Shown here piece by piece: positions 26,479 to 39,550 of a stretch of DNA of 64,000 nucleotides. Location: assembly GCA_963693365.1 (NCBI GenBank), contig CAVNZM010000003.1, forward strand, positions 14,632,001-14,696,000. The letters are read 5' to 3'. Each line of letters begins with the position of its first letter. Positions within the stretch are counted from its first letter, which is position 1. Source of the DNA: Amoebidium appalachense. Its lineage: Eukaryota > Ichthyosporea. Made by a program: the position numbers and the translations under genes. The notes under the pieces are model-generated. The model was not told where the DNA came from and made no database searches. It saw only the letters and a program-made list of their open reading frames with translations.

Positions 26479-27618
26479 ATGGAGTGGGTTAGCATATTTG
26501 CCCTAGTGGCAACTTTTATATGCGTCTACGTGACCTACATCATCCAAAAGGCCAAGTCTGCGTCGGTGCTGGCTAAGAAACTATACGGGCCATCAGCAAC
26601 GCTCATCAACGGGAACGACTACGTGTGGCGTATGGACTCACTCAACAATCTCTGTCACATCAACGCGTTTTACAACGTCGAAGGAACATGCACAGCAGAC
26701 GAAATGCGGCAGCTTTTTCAAGAAAAAGTTATCAACAACCCCAACTACTCTCGTTTCCGTGAGAGGGTCGTGTCTGTTAACGGCCTTCCATTCTGGGTGG
26801 ATGATGCTGAGTTCGATATAAAGCGACATATTGTGGATCTTACTGATGGTCCCAAGAATGAGGAAGAGCTTATGAAGCACATGGGTGAACTGTCTTCACG
26901 TCCGTTCCCTGTGGACCGACCTCTGTGGAAGGTGGAGCCTCCCTCCCCCCCCCCCTCTCCCCTCCCCCCTTCCTCCCTCCCTCCTTCCCCCCCCCCTCCT
27001 TCCTCCCCCCTCCCCCCCCCCCCCCCCCCCCGGCCCTCTGCCTTCCCCCCTCCAACCCCCCCCTCCCCAACCCCGCCTCACTCTCTCCCCCACCCCTCCC
27101 CCTCCCCGCTTCTTTCCCTCTCCGTGTCCTCACTCCCCTCCCAAACCTGCTCTTTATCGCTATTTATGAGTCCTCCTCATCCTCCCTTAGTGCCCATTCT
27201 ACACTTTCTTGCCTCCCACCATCGGCCATTTCCTACCCACTCACAAGTTCAACCAGGCCACAACCTCCTAGGACCAATCTTCCACCTCGGCATGCTCTCT
27301 CTCCACTCCTTACCCCTCCTCCCCCCCTCCCCCCGCCCCGCCCCCTTCTCCTCTCTCTTCCCCTCCCCCCCCCCCCCCGGGTTGACCCACCCAAGTTCAG
27401 TTGATGCTGCTGTCTGAGTTGGAGCGTCGTATATACGCGGGCTAAGGGGTCGAAACTCAGACGCAATTGATGACTTGGGCCCTCCCTGAGGATGGGCTCT
27501 GCTTATGACGCATACTGTGCGCATGGCTGATGCTGCATAGTTGAATGTTTGCCTTTGCATGTGTCCTGCACCATGCTTCTCATCGTGTATGCGTACTTCG
27601 TACTGTGTTCCGCATTCA

Positions 27619-27661
<43 letters not shown>

Positions 27662-27828
27662 CCCCCCCCATCCCCCATTCCTCCCTCCCCGAGAACCAGT
27701 TGGGTCGGAACCCGGCTACTGTGGTCGACTTGGGAGGGCTGTGCTTGTTTTACATACTTTTTGTGTGTTTTGCACTCGGGTATCCACTACTTGGACTATG
27801 TACTTCGTGTTAAAACACGTTCTTACCA

Positions 27829-27862
<34 letters not shown>

Positions 27863-27917
27863 CATCTGCCGCTCCCCCTCCTCTCTTCCCGCCCTCGTCC
27901 TCCCGTCCTCCCTCCCT

Positions 27918-27964
<47 letters not shown>

Positions 27965-29469
27965 AAAAATAAAAATAAAAAAAATGGAAAGTGAAAGAAA
28001 ACCTTGTAGCCGGTGCTCTTCCCATCTTGACCTCATGCTTGCACACGCTCACCAACGAGCTTCACAAACACACATTTCTCTTTTTCGGTACATGGGTGGT
28101 GCTCACGGTTCGGTCGTGTTTTTCTTTTCCTCGCCCGACCCTTACCTCTCTGAAACCCTCTCTCCCCCAGTCCCCCCTGAGGATTGGTTCTGCTTATTAT
28201 GCACACTCTTTATGTGTGGCTTGCACTTTGCATCGTTTTGTCCGTTGTTTATGTGTGTATACGTACTTCGTACTTTATAGCGCGTTCAAACCCCTCACCC
28301 CCCCCCCCCCCCCCCCTCCTCCTCCTCCTCATCTCTCCCGTTCCCCCCGCTCCCCCCCCCCCCCCCCTCCCACCTCTGGCCCGGACCCACCTATGACAAT
28401 GTCACTCACACAACTACACCGTGCCCCCCCCTCCCCCTCCCCCCCCCCCCCCCCCCAACACACACACACATGCACATACACACACACACAGATGGAAGTG
28501 ATACACAACTACAACGGCGAGAACAAAACGGTCATCACCAATCGCATGCACCACGTAATCGGTGACGGGATCGGCATGGTCACCATGATGTTTAACCTGC
28601 TGGAAAAGGCAACACCCAATCAAAACGGGAAGATCGACGATTCTGCAGCTAAAGTCATGCGCAAGAAGGCCCCCAACCCCTTCCTTAAATGGTTAATGGT
28701 TATTCTCCAAGGACCAATGATTTTGCTCCGCGTTTTGGGTCTTCCCGGCGATCATAACCCGTGGCATAGTCACGAACTCGGGGGTAAACGCTACGCAGCC
28801 CTCTCCCCAGAATACGCAATCGAGGACGTTAAAGCAATCAAGAACCACTACGGGGTTACCGTTAACGACGCTTTAATGGGGATGTTGGGTGCGGCTATTA
28901 ATAGATATTTCGCGATGCAAGGGCACGAAACAACGAAGGAAATTAGGCTTTTCATGCCCGTGAACATGCGCACTTCGTCAAAGGAGGCACGGCTGGAAAA
29001 CAAATTCTCCCCCGCGGTGGTGACTCTCCCCATCTTCACGCCAGACCCCGAAACTTCAATTTTCGCGGCTAAAAAGGTGTTTACAGCCATGAAAAAGTCC
29101 GTTGGACCCCTTGTGTTCTACCTCGTTGGGGTTCTTTGCGGGGGCATGTTTATGCCAAAGTGGTTAGGAGACGTGCTTCTGGTTTACACGGCAACGAAAG
29201 GAACAGCGGTGGTAACAAACGTACCCGGGCCCCAGGAACTTATGAAACTGGCTGGGCACACAATGACAAACACCATGTTTTGGGTGCCTGCGCGGGGTCC
29301 TATCGGCGTTGGAATTTCGCTTTTGAGCTACGGCGGACGCATGCAGGTCGGGATAGTTTCGGACGAGATGAGCATGAAGGAGCCGAAAATTTTGACTAAG
29401 TGCTTTGATGAGGTGTTTAGGGAGACTAGGGAAAAGGTTGAAAAGGCTGCCAAGGCAAAGGCAGCATAG
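26479..29469 (+). CDS. WS/DGAT-type O-acyltransferase
   Basis: Wax ester synthase / acyl-CoA:diacylglycerol acyltransferase family: transfers acyl groups from acyl-CoA to long-chain alcohols or diacylglycerol, making storage wax esters or triacylglycerol, normally at the ER. Exons 26479-26931 and 28492-29469 give 476 residues. An N-terminal membrane anchor (about 4-24) is followed by the acyltransferase fold. The catalytic HHxxxDG box is HHVIGDG (171-177), just after the splice junction PLWK|MEVIH. The C-terminal half has VNDALMG, TNVPGP and a GVGISLLSYGGRMQVG segment typical of the family's second domain. Donor AAG|GTGGAG, acceptor CACACAG|ATG, phase 0. Length and layout match plant/animal WSD proteins. 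Whether it prefers alcohol or diacylglycerol is not visible. A relic of this gene lies at 45.86 kb. Confidence 0.93.
26932..28491 (+). other. Intron of the WS/DGAT gene
   Basis: 1,560 bp, pyrimidine-rich on the coding strand from 9 nt after the donor. C-runs occur at 27014-27030, 27621-27658, 27831-27860, 27920-27953 and 28435-28456. It holds three copies of a repeat ending TACTTCGTAC...TTCAAACCCC (separate entry). The acceptor AG terminates a CA microsatellite (28460-28491). Confidence 0.9.
27486..28300 (+). repeat. Poly(C)-ending repeat family, three copies
   Basis: Copy 1 (27486-27625) and copy 3 (28176-28300) both begin CCTGAGGAT(G/T)GG(C/T)TCTGCTTAT and end TACTTCGTACT...TTCAAACCCC, roughly 120 bp apiece. 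Copy 2 (about 27730-27832) keeps the TACTTCGT...CCCC end. Each copy runs directly into a C-run. A fourth, isolated copy of the end is at 61003-61035. Confidence 0.55.
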
Positions 29470-30214
29470 ACCTGCCCCAGGGGGGGGGGGGGGGGGGGGC
29501 TGTGTATATGTGTTGTATATTTTATGAGAAAGATGAGGTAAACCCTCTTTTATACTCTTTAAGTCTTTGATTGTATAAGAAATTTGAGGTATAATGCGTG
29601 ACTTTATTTCTGTTGAATTTTGCTTTCATAGGATTCCGAGTTTAGGGTGATCACAAATGTAGAAGTGAGAGTGATATAATAATATAGTTAATGACTGTGT
29701 TGTAGTATAGTTTGTATTGTGAAATGTTGTGCTTGGTTTTTCTTTGGTGGTAAGACGGGCCATGCAACAGGCATGGCTGTAAATCTCGGTGTGAGTGCCA
29801 CAATGTTATTCAAGTTATATGTAATCGTGTATGGTATAAAAAGGATACCAAATTCTTTATGTATAATTAGCGAACTTGATAGGCAAATATCCGTAGGGTA
29901 TGATAGCTCTATGATCCTCAGTGAAGCTTTCGGCAACATTTATAAATGTAAAAAGCAGCACATGTATCATACAAGAGCAAGAGCTGCTGTCTTGCACGTT
30001 CCAACAAATTCTTAGCTTAATTAAACCTTAAACAAATATTGTGCATGCAAGGGTTTGTGTATCATCTACCTTAGCCACGTCTAAAATGTTGGCGTACAAA
30101 AACACGACCGTGAATAATGCAATCAGAAGAAAACGCAGCCTCATCTTTCTCCCTCCATCTTACGTTAAGCCCCTTGTCCCCCACCCCCAACCCCCCCGAT
30201 TTTTTAGTTTGGCC

Positions 30215-30250
<36 letters not shown>

Positions 30251-30600
30251 TTCTCCCCCTGCCGCCCATCTTATGCCATTTTGCAGGTCCCTCCGGACTT
30301 GCAACCACACGTTGTATCCTAATCGACTACGAAAAGGCTTCGATTTTGCAACTCAAATATGGCTAAGATAGTCTGGAAATCTGTCATAAACTTTAAGTGT
30401 CGCACGCTTTACTACTATTCATCATACTCGCATTTCTGGAGTTCACTAAGTTACTTTTCTTTAATGAGCCAAGACATCACTAAATAAGCTGATAATGTTC
30501 TAGCCCCCCCCCCCCCCCCCCTTTTTCCCGCCCCGCCCCTCTTCCCTTTCCAAGGCTTCCTAAAGTTTATCATGGGCAAATCCCTCCTTGTTCTCTCGTC
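29470..30600. other. 3' flank of the acyltransferase and spacer
   Basis: Begins with a G-run at 29480-29499, then AT-rich sequence likely to include the 3' UTR. A frame at 29719-30015 lacks any recognisable feature. C-runs occur at 30218-30246 and 30504-30520. No gene supported. Confidence 0.5.
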
Positions 30601-30620
30601 TATGCATAAGGGTAAGATTG

Positions 30621-31071
30621 GTCCCCCAAAAGGAGACCGTAAAATTTGCGAATAAGAATGTCGACCACACCACATGTGTAATCCTCCCCCCCGCTGCCCC
30701 TCCTTGCCCCCCCTCCCCCCTCCCCCCCCCCCCCCCCCCCCGCCCCTCACACACACACACACACACGGAGGCAGGGTTACCTGCAGCTGCCCACCCTCCC
30801 TACCCCTTCCAAATGCTTGAAACCTTGTACGAATGTGTCAATAAATAATGGGTCCCCCATCGAAAGGATACGTAAAATTTGCGAATAAGAATGTCGACCA
30901 CACCACATGTAATCCTCCTCCCCCCCCCCCCCCCCCCCCCTCCCCCCCCCTCCCCCCCCCCCCCCCCCCCCCCGCCCCCTCCCCCCCCCCCCCCCCGGCC
31001 GCCCGCGCACACACACACCCGCCCCCTACTACACACACAGCCTACTACGGTTACTCACACGTACACATGCG

Positions 31072-31139
<68 letters not shown>

Positions 31140-31140
31140 G
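30621..31140 (+). repeat. Duplicated unit carrying its own C-run and CA tail
   Basis: A 40-bp core beginning CGTAAAATTTGCGAATAAG is identical at 30638-30677 and 30871-30910. Both copies are preceded by GGTCCCCCA and followed by TAATCC, a C-rich run and a CA tract. The unit was therefore duplicated (about 232-bp period) together with, or as seed of, the microsatellite. CA continues to about 31137. Confidence 0.8.
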
Positions 31141-31482
31141 TCACACACACACACATGCACGCACGCATATACACACACGCACACGCACACATGCGCGCAC
31201 TCGCACCCATGCACACACGCACGCACACACATGCACTCGCACACACACGTGCACGCACGCACACACAATCACACACACACACACACACACACGTACACAC
31301 ACACAGCCTTAGGGCAGCACCTGAACCGTCCACTGGCTGATCACCTCAGTGAGAGTGAGCTTTACCCCGGGCTTCATCCTGCCAGCCGTCTCCCTCCCCC
31401 CCCCCCCCCTCCCCCCCCCCCCCTTAAGAGTCCCCCTTCCCACCCCCCCTCCCCCCACTCAAACACACATCGTGCACGTGAT

Positions 31483-31515
<33 letters not shown>

Positions 31516-31755
31516 CAGACGCACACACGCGTACACACGCACACACACAAAGGCACACACTACACACGCACACACATACACACGCCCGCGCACACGCACA
31601 CGCACACGCACGCACACAGACGCACACAAACACAGACACACACACACAACACACACACACACACACGCAAACATGTCCACACACACACACACATGTCAAC
31701 ACACACACACATGTCAACACACACACACACACATACACACACACACACACACAGA

Positions 31756-31851
<96 letters not shown>

Positions 31852-31856
31852 CACAC
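31141..31856. repeat. CA / GA / (CGCA)n block
   Basis: CA with CGCA interruptions to about 31305, a C-rich piece at 31395-31450, (GA)n near 31497-31515, CA to 31752, then a nearly perfect (CGCA)n of about 100 bp at 31754-31852. No gene. Confidence 0.9.
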
Positions 31857-31957
31857 CACGACACACAATCCCCAGCTAACCATAGCAACATTTTGACCAA
31901 CGCTGCGCGGTGGTGGTCTTATATTTTGTTACAGTTTACATTACACAAAGCGTGCAG

Positions 31958-32200
31958 ATGCCAAAAAGCGTCACGTGCACGATAGCTTATTGTTCTCAAT
32001 ACACCGTGCACTCTGAGTTTCTCCTACTTGTGCTACTCGTGACCCCGTTGAACACGGCCCGTCGGCGTGCGCAGCCTGCGCATGCCGTGAAAAAGCAGCA
32101 CGAAAACGGACGCGGCAATTTGCGCTGCGTGATTTTTTGGAAATCCGATATAGTTCACAAAAGCAAAATGTTCAATACCCGGTTGGCTCTTTGTAGCTAA
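31958..32200 (+). CDS. Possible 80-residue ORF, unrecognised
   Basis: ATG 31958 to TAG/TAA at 32198-32200 gives 80 residues with a central hydrophobic stretch (FLLLVLLVTPL) followed by an Arg-rich segment, and five cysteines. It could be a small anchored protein or a chance frame in unique DNA. There is no TATA box nearby and no family resemblance I can name. Confidence 0.2.
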   Translation: MPKSVTCTIAYCSQYTVHSEFLLLVLLVTPLNTARRRAQPAHAVKKQHENGRGNLRCVIFWKSDIVHKSKMFNTRLALCS

Positions 32201-32495
32201 TCAAAGCAATGTAATGAACAGCACATGGGAGCGCTGTAAATAGCAAATTGACTCGTTACACAGACAGACAGATTGGATTGACAGAATCGGACGTTATTTC
32301 GGCGATAAATTTGAAGCTAAGAAGAATTTTCTGTACATGTAATCAGAAAATAGTTCATTTATTTCCTCATACTAACAAATGTCCTGTAGTTTTTTATACT
32401 TGATAGCTGTAAATTTAGTAAATGCAAGTTATCAATTATTCAAATCTCTGTTACGCCATTTTGCACCCCTTCTGCTTTTCAGCTACTTGCTTCTG

Positions 32496-32530
32496 ATTGG
32501 ATGACCACCATTTCCTCACGCACTATATAA
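32496..32530 (+). promoter_or_regulatory. CCAAT/TATA promoter of the 32.6-kb gene
   Basis: ATTGG at 32496-32500 and TATATAA at 32524-32530, 23 bp apart. The first ATG downstream is 32593, which sets the start. An in-frame codon at 32497 lies upstream of the TATA box and is not used. Confidence 0.75.
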
Positions 32531-32592
32531 CCCAGCCCTCATCTCAGCTTGCTTGTTTTGCTACCAAAAATACGCGTAAGGCACCCAAGAAA

Positions 32593-33198
32593 ATGTTCCT
32601 CAAACCAGCAGTTTTCTTTGCTTCGATGCTTTCCGCTGCTCTTGCGGCAGGCACACCGGATTGCGGCATGGGAACCCCTTGTGGAGACATGTGCACACCC
32701 TTTATGGCGACATGCAAAAACAACAAATGCTACGCCATGTTCGACACCCCGGTGGCATGCGTTCCCGCGGTAAACACGTGTGGGAACGAATTCTGCTCGA
32801 AGGGAACTATGTGTGGGAAGACGGGGGCAACTGCGGGCAAATGCATTGCGCAAACGTGTGAGAATTTCCATGACGACACGTGTCCGGATGGAACAGTTGC
32901 ACGTGACACCACGTGCCCGGGTGGCGCGAACTATGACGACTGCAAAGAGAGCAAAATGTTCAAATGTGCAATCGGCACCCACGCCATCCAAGTGTCGTGT
33001 AAGCTTGCAGGACATGAATACCAAATTCAGAGCCAAAACACCCCCCTCGAAGATGAAAATACGGCTGTTGAGCCCACAGTGAATGAAAATGTGTATGTTG
33101 CGATTGCTGCCGCCGCTTTGGTTGCTGTGGGTGTGGTTGGTGGTGGATTCTATTTCTACAAACAGGGAAAGAAGTTTTCCTACGAGAACATTGCATAA
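32593..33198 (+). CDS. Cysteine-rich type I membrane protein, hypothetical
   Basis: Family not recognised. 201 residues in one exon. A signal peptide (1-19, ending SAALAAG) is followed by an ectodomain of about 145 residues with 16 cysteines (24 to 136), an even number suited to eight disulfides. A polar stalk follows, then one membrane span (about 167-189) and a 12-residue basic tail ending KKFSYENIA. The layout predicts a cell-surface protein with a compact disulfide-stabilised head. The repeated CG.xxC/C.xG.MCG spacing suggests small knottin-like units, but no named domain can be assigned. The start is fixed by the CCAAT/TATA promoter at 32496-32530. The tail tyrosine could be a sorting signal, which is inference. 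Confidence 0.8.
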   Translation: MFLKPAVFFASMLSAALAAGTPDCGMGTPCGDMCTPFMATCKNNKCYAMFDTPVACVPAVNTCGNEFCSKGTMCGKTGATAGKCIAQTCENFHDDTCPDGTVARDTTCPGGANYDDCKESKMFKCAIGTHAIQVSCKLAGHEYQIQSQNTPLEDENTAVEPTVNENVYVAIAAAALVAVGVVGGGFYFYKQGKKFSYENIA

Positions 33199-34140
33199 AG
33201 GTTTTGCAGTTAAAAAGGCTAGTGCTATTGTTGTGTGTGAAATGACGCTTGACTTGTCTTTTACGTAGGCAGTAATTACTTGTTATGCCAGTATCCTCAT
33301 ATATATAGGTGCGTAGCAAGGCTGCGAAAATGCTGTGAACCAGTAACGATTGTCGTATTGTTTAGTGCAGTCAGTTGCCTTTTTACTTGTTAATAGTGGA
33401 TATTTATAAAACTATAAAAACGTAGGAATATTGCTGACTAGATAAAGGTGTGCCTGGCTGGAGAGATTGATAAAAAAGAAGCCATACATCTGCATTGTAG
33501 CACGCGAGTGCTATGTGCTAAAAAATGTACCAGCGAAAGCATTTGTATTCAACTGAGCATCCGTAATGTGATAATCGTTGAATTTATTTTCAAGTATCTG
33601 CCATTGCAGTAGTTCCTGTAGCTAATGTGTGTTTGGTGTTTCCCCTTGCTGTGCTAGATAAGGTAATGGTTTTTAAGACACGTTTTCCGGATTTAGCAGT
33701 GGTAAAACTAGGGCAGTCGCTTTAACATCTCTAACAGCCAAATAGAATATCAGAGTTTCCCCACGTATACAATATTTGCCAACTAAGACAGAAGGGGCAG
33801 TAGCCTACACGAAAATGAAACAAGAGTATAAATGAATAAAAGAAAAAAACACCATATTTCCTAATATGGTTGGTGGTGTACCCGCTACATCTGTGCACGT
33901 GGCATGTTATTGAGACCTCGTTGGCACCAGGAGCGCATCTTGTTGCTGTGTCAAAGGTAGCGCGCACACTATCTGCGATTAATATGACCTGAATTCATAC
34001 AATGCCGAATGGAACCACAGATTCAGAGTTTCAACGTGTGCCTTTACTCGCATGTGTTTTGCAATCTAGCACGACTGTTTAACTCCACAGAGGCAATCCT
34101 TGATTACATACTCTCGAATTAAGGCTCCAGCTCAGCCTGT
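33199..34140. other. 3' flank, AT-rich, no gene seen
   Basis: Unique AT-rich DNA downstream of the cysteine-rich gene. The frames are short and unremarkable. Confidence 0.5.
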
Positions 34141-34159
34141 CTACCAGACTCTGGACAAT

Positions 34160-35130
<971 letters not shown>

Positions 35131-35839
35131 TTTCACGTACCATACTCGAGTACCCTTGTCGGGGGCTCAATTTGTTACACGAAATATGGTGTGTAGTGAA
35201 AAACCGTTAGCGTGTGATTTTTTTTTTGAAGCAGACCTGAGTCAGCATTCTGAGATTGTGGTACATTTTTGTCCAGGCCCTTATCCATACACTTTTGAAA
35301 CAGTAGAAACTCGCCAGAGTTGATAATGAAATCAGGCACAGTATATTTTGGTAACGCTTTCGCTGTTGCATGTTGTGAATAGGCCTGGGTAACCGGATAG
35401 TATGTATGGAGGAATACAGGTTGAGAGCAGACGACATTTTTGGGCGCATGTTATTTTTAAATTGACGCGGTGCGTTGTTTGGTGTGGGAAAAACATGTCT
35501 GTTAACTTTATTTTTGGTATATCCTAACAGTAAAGCTTTCACACAATAAAGAAACGGCGATTCATATACAAATTAGTCTATAAAAAATCTACCCACACAC
35601 TCATCATTGTACTATGACAGTGTAGAGCAACTCCGGGCCTCTCCTTTTCGTATTCACGTAACTGTTTTGTACGATAATTCTACAGGAAACAAATACGATC
35701 AACTAGGCAGTCACGGTAGAAAAACGCAAGCTGTCATCTGGTCTACAGCCTGTGACTCGATCTTAAGATGAAATTAATGATTAAATTGAACAGCGCTATT
35801 TTTTTTATGACATTAGACCCTGCCGAACATGGATTCACA

Positions 35840-35871
<32 letters not shown>

Positions 35872-36179
35872 GGGGGGTGGAAGGGGGGACTTCGTTAATT
35901 CCTTAGTGACTTGCTGCACGATTGAATATCCCAAAGTCTTGGTAGCATGCAATCCTTCAGTTTTCCACCCAAACCAAACGTTTACATGCTCAGAATCGTG
36001 ATCATGCATGGTTTTACAAATTTTTCCGAGTTGCCCCCCCCCCCCCCCCCCCCCCCCCCAAAGCTCGGGCCCTGTGACGGTTCCGAGCTCCCCGGGACGT
36101 ACATATATTTTGCTTCAGGATAATTTATGAATGTGTCCGTCAATACGATTATCCGAACTTCTGGCCGTGGTGCATAATC
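35131..36179. other. Unique spacer, no gene seen
   Basis: Mostly AT-rich unique DNA. An A-run passes directly into a G-run at 35839-35877 and a C-run lies at 36034-36059. No coding evidence. Confidence 0.5.
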
Positions 36180-36330
36180 TTAAAGGGGTTTCTTTTAGAC
36201 ATCTGGGTCGGTTTAGCCCGAATGAATTCTATGCAATATGATTGGCTCGGTGCGCATCAAACAGCATTTGGCCCAACCCAAGGGCCAAAAAGCAGTGACC
36301 ATTTATCGGCCTAAAGGAAACCCCCTTTAA
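36180..36330. mobile_element. MITE-like element with TTAA ends
   Basis: A 151-bp segment starts TTAAAGGGGTTTCTTTTAG and ends CTAAAGGAAACCCCCTTTAA, giving imperfect inverted repeats of about 20 bp (one indel and one or two mismatches) with TTAA at both outer ends. TTAA is the target duplication of piggyBac-type transposons, although the inner bases differ from the usual CCC start. No coding capacity, so non-autonomous if mobile. Confidence 0.5.
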
Positions 36331-37130
<800 letters not shown>

Positions 37131-37630
37131 GCTGGCTCACGATAGTATAAAGAAATCATTCACAAGTGACCACGAAGTCTTTTTCGCATCATTTACCCTT
37201 AATAGTTTTGTCTTTGTGCATAATGTCAAGCCTCCACGCAAGGTACACGCGGGCCCATTCAATTGATTCACACAAACGGTTGTCGCACTGGAAAATGAAA
37301 AAAACGGGTATAACCTACAACACAATCTGCATTGGGTATGTCACAACAACCCCACTTCTCACAAAATTTTCCCGGAGATACACCAGTGCGATTTTCCGGG
37401 CGCCGTCGAGGGGGTTTGGGATTTATTGCCGGACAGGTTATCCAATTGCGGGAGATAGCGGCTCTGGTGGTGTTTTAGTGCAGCGATAGTGCTGCCCACG
37501 TAAGGGGTATTGCCTGAAATTTGGACGACGGGGTTTTTTGGCACGTAAATGAATGATGATCATTTCAAGTCTCTAACTTGAAATCATTGGAGCTGAAAGG
37601 GGGGACGATTGGAGGTGGGGGCTGGGGGGT

Positions 37631-37690
<60 letters not shown>

Positions 37691-38520
37691 ATATGTAGGA
37701 AGCTATTATCTCTTGGTTTACACACTGTCCCGGCAAAGTTTGGGAAATATGTGGGATCACTGCCCCTCGTGTGCATGCAGGGCGTATACTGTGTTTTCCA
37801 CTGCGGCACGGCCACACAGTAGGCGAAGGGCACCCCAGGTTAGAAATAATACCAACATCAGAATTACAGGATGCTTACGCACCACTGTGTCACAGACAAA
37901 CCTGATAAATCACACTAAACCGATGATGGCAGAAAGCCTACAGTGTCCGTCCGTGCACTTTATCGTCCACACACAAGGTTCCATGTACGAAAATTCTGCC
38001 GAAAATTTAGATCCCATTAACGACCTGGATTCGGGGACATTCTTACAGCAAATAGGACAGCCCCCCCACCCCTTTTCGGTGCCCGTATTAGAGTTTACTT
38101 CAGGTCAAACTGCACGTGTCCCCCCCGCTCCCCCCCCCCCCCCCCTCCCCCCCTCCCCCCTCTCCCCCTTCCCCACTAAATGAAAGTTTAGCAACACACA
38201 ACCATGAAATGCCTCAGGCTTCCCAAACCAACTGGAACAACATCACCAAGAAAACAAACAAGAAACATTTTCATGACTCATTGTTCTACTTTCACGAACC
38301 CTCCAGCCCCCCCCCCCCCCCCCCTCCCCCCCCCCCCTCCCCCCCCCCCCCCCCCCCCAAAACCCCTCCTCCCCCTCCCCCCCCCCAAAAGCCCCTCCCC
38401 CTTCCCCCCCCCCCCTTCCTCCTCCTCCCTCCCCTCCCCCTCCCTGCCGGCGGCATTGATTTGAATTTGCATGCGATTTAGCTTACTTACGCAACTGGCA
38501 ACTTCACAGAAACGCTTGTG
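37131..38520. other. Unique segments around a 57-G run
   Basis: Unique DNA at 37131-37600, a G-run of about 57 at 37632-37689, unique DNA at 37690-38110, then C-rich runs at 38126-38170 and 38310-38450. A frame at 37166-37489 ends GDSGSGGVLVQR but lacks the rest of a protease (see rejected). Confidence 0.5.
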
Positions 38521-38598
38521 TGACATATCCTATGCACACACACACACGCAAGTACACACACACACACCGGCACACGCACACACACGCACGCATGCACG

Positions 38599-38656
<58 letters not shown>

Positions 38657-38977
38657 GTCACGCACGCACGCACGCACACAGGCATGACACACGCGCACAC
38701 ACTGTGACACATATGTACACATGCACCGTCAGTTGAACACTGCTGCATGCTCCGCACACACCCCTTCCCTCGCCAACCACTGTCCGCCATTTCCTTGCCC
38801 AGTAAATCCTTTCCAGCTTGATCCGCTCCTTCCCCCCCGTCCCCCCCCCCCCCCCCCCCACCCCTCCGGGGCTCCCCCCCCCTGCCCCTAATTAAATGGC
38901 TTCCCCCTCCCCCCCCCCCACACACACACACAGAACCGGCCCACCCGAGTCCCCGGACCTCACCTCGGGCCAACAAG

Positions 38978-39024
<47 letters not shown>

Positions 39025-39278
39025 CGCCGCCCCTCCCGGCCTGCCCCTCGGGGCCCCACCGGTATTCAATGAATTATGAAACGACGCAACTTTGGATCGA
39101 AGCTCTGCCACTGGCGCACTATATCATAATAAGGGGTGGACACGGTCCAGGTGGATAGTAACAGCTGTGCTCAATTAGCAAACATGTACGTGAGCCTTGC
39201 ATGCATATGCGCAGGCAGGCAGTACTCAGAGCCTCTGTATTAAATTTTTCTCATGCTTCAACTTAAATGCCGCGCCCC

Positions 39279-39322
<44 letters not shown>

Positions 39323-39550
39323 CCCCCCCCCCCCCGCCCCAACTCCCTCTAACTGCCTGGGTTCTGCTCTCTTTACATAACACACACATGTACCGTGGCA
39401 CATACTCTCTCGCGACTCACTCACTCACTCTCTCTCACTCGGCTCTCTTAGAGTGTCCCCCTCTCCCTCTCTTTCTCTCCCTCAGTCTCTCCCTCTCTCC
39501 CTCCCTCTCTCTTTCTCCCTTCTCTCTTTCTCTCTCTCACTCTCTCTCCT
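38521..39550. repeat. CA, C-run and CT block
   Basis: CA/CGCA at 38535-38712, C-runs at 38835-38860, 38980-39023 and 39280-39335, a short CA at 38920-38933 and CT-rich sequence at 39410-39548. No gene. Confidence 0.88.

Noticed and set aside
29719-30015. 98-codon frame after the acyltransferase
   Set aside because: AT-rich presumed 3' flank, no family resemblance, no promoter.
31753-31852. Regular short-period array considered as CRISPR-like
   Set aside because: Pure 4-bp (CGCA)n with no unique spacers. None of the tandem arrays in the window has repeat-spacer structure.
37166-37489. Frame ending GDSGSGGVLVQR, reminiscent of a serine protease active-site loop
   Set aside because: No His or Asp motif, no protease-like remainder, and a stop right after the motif. 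The match is short enough to be chance.
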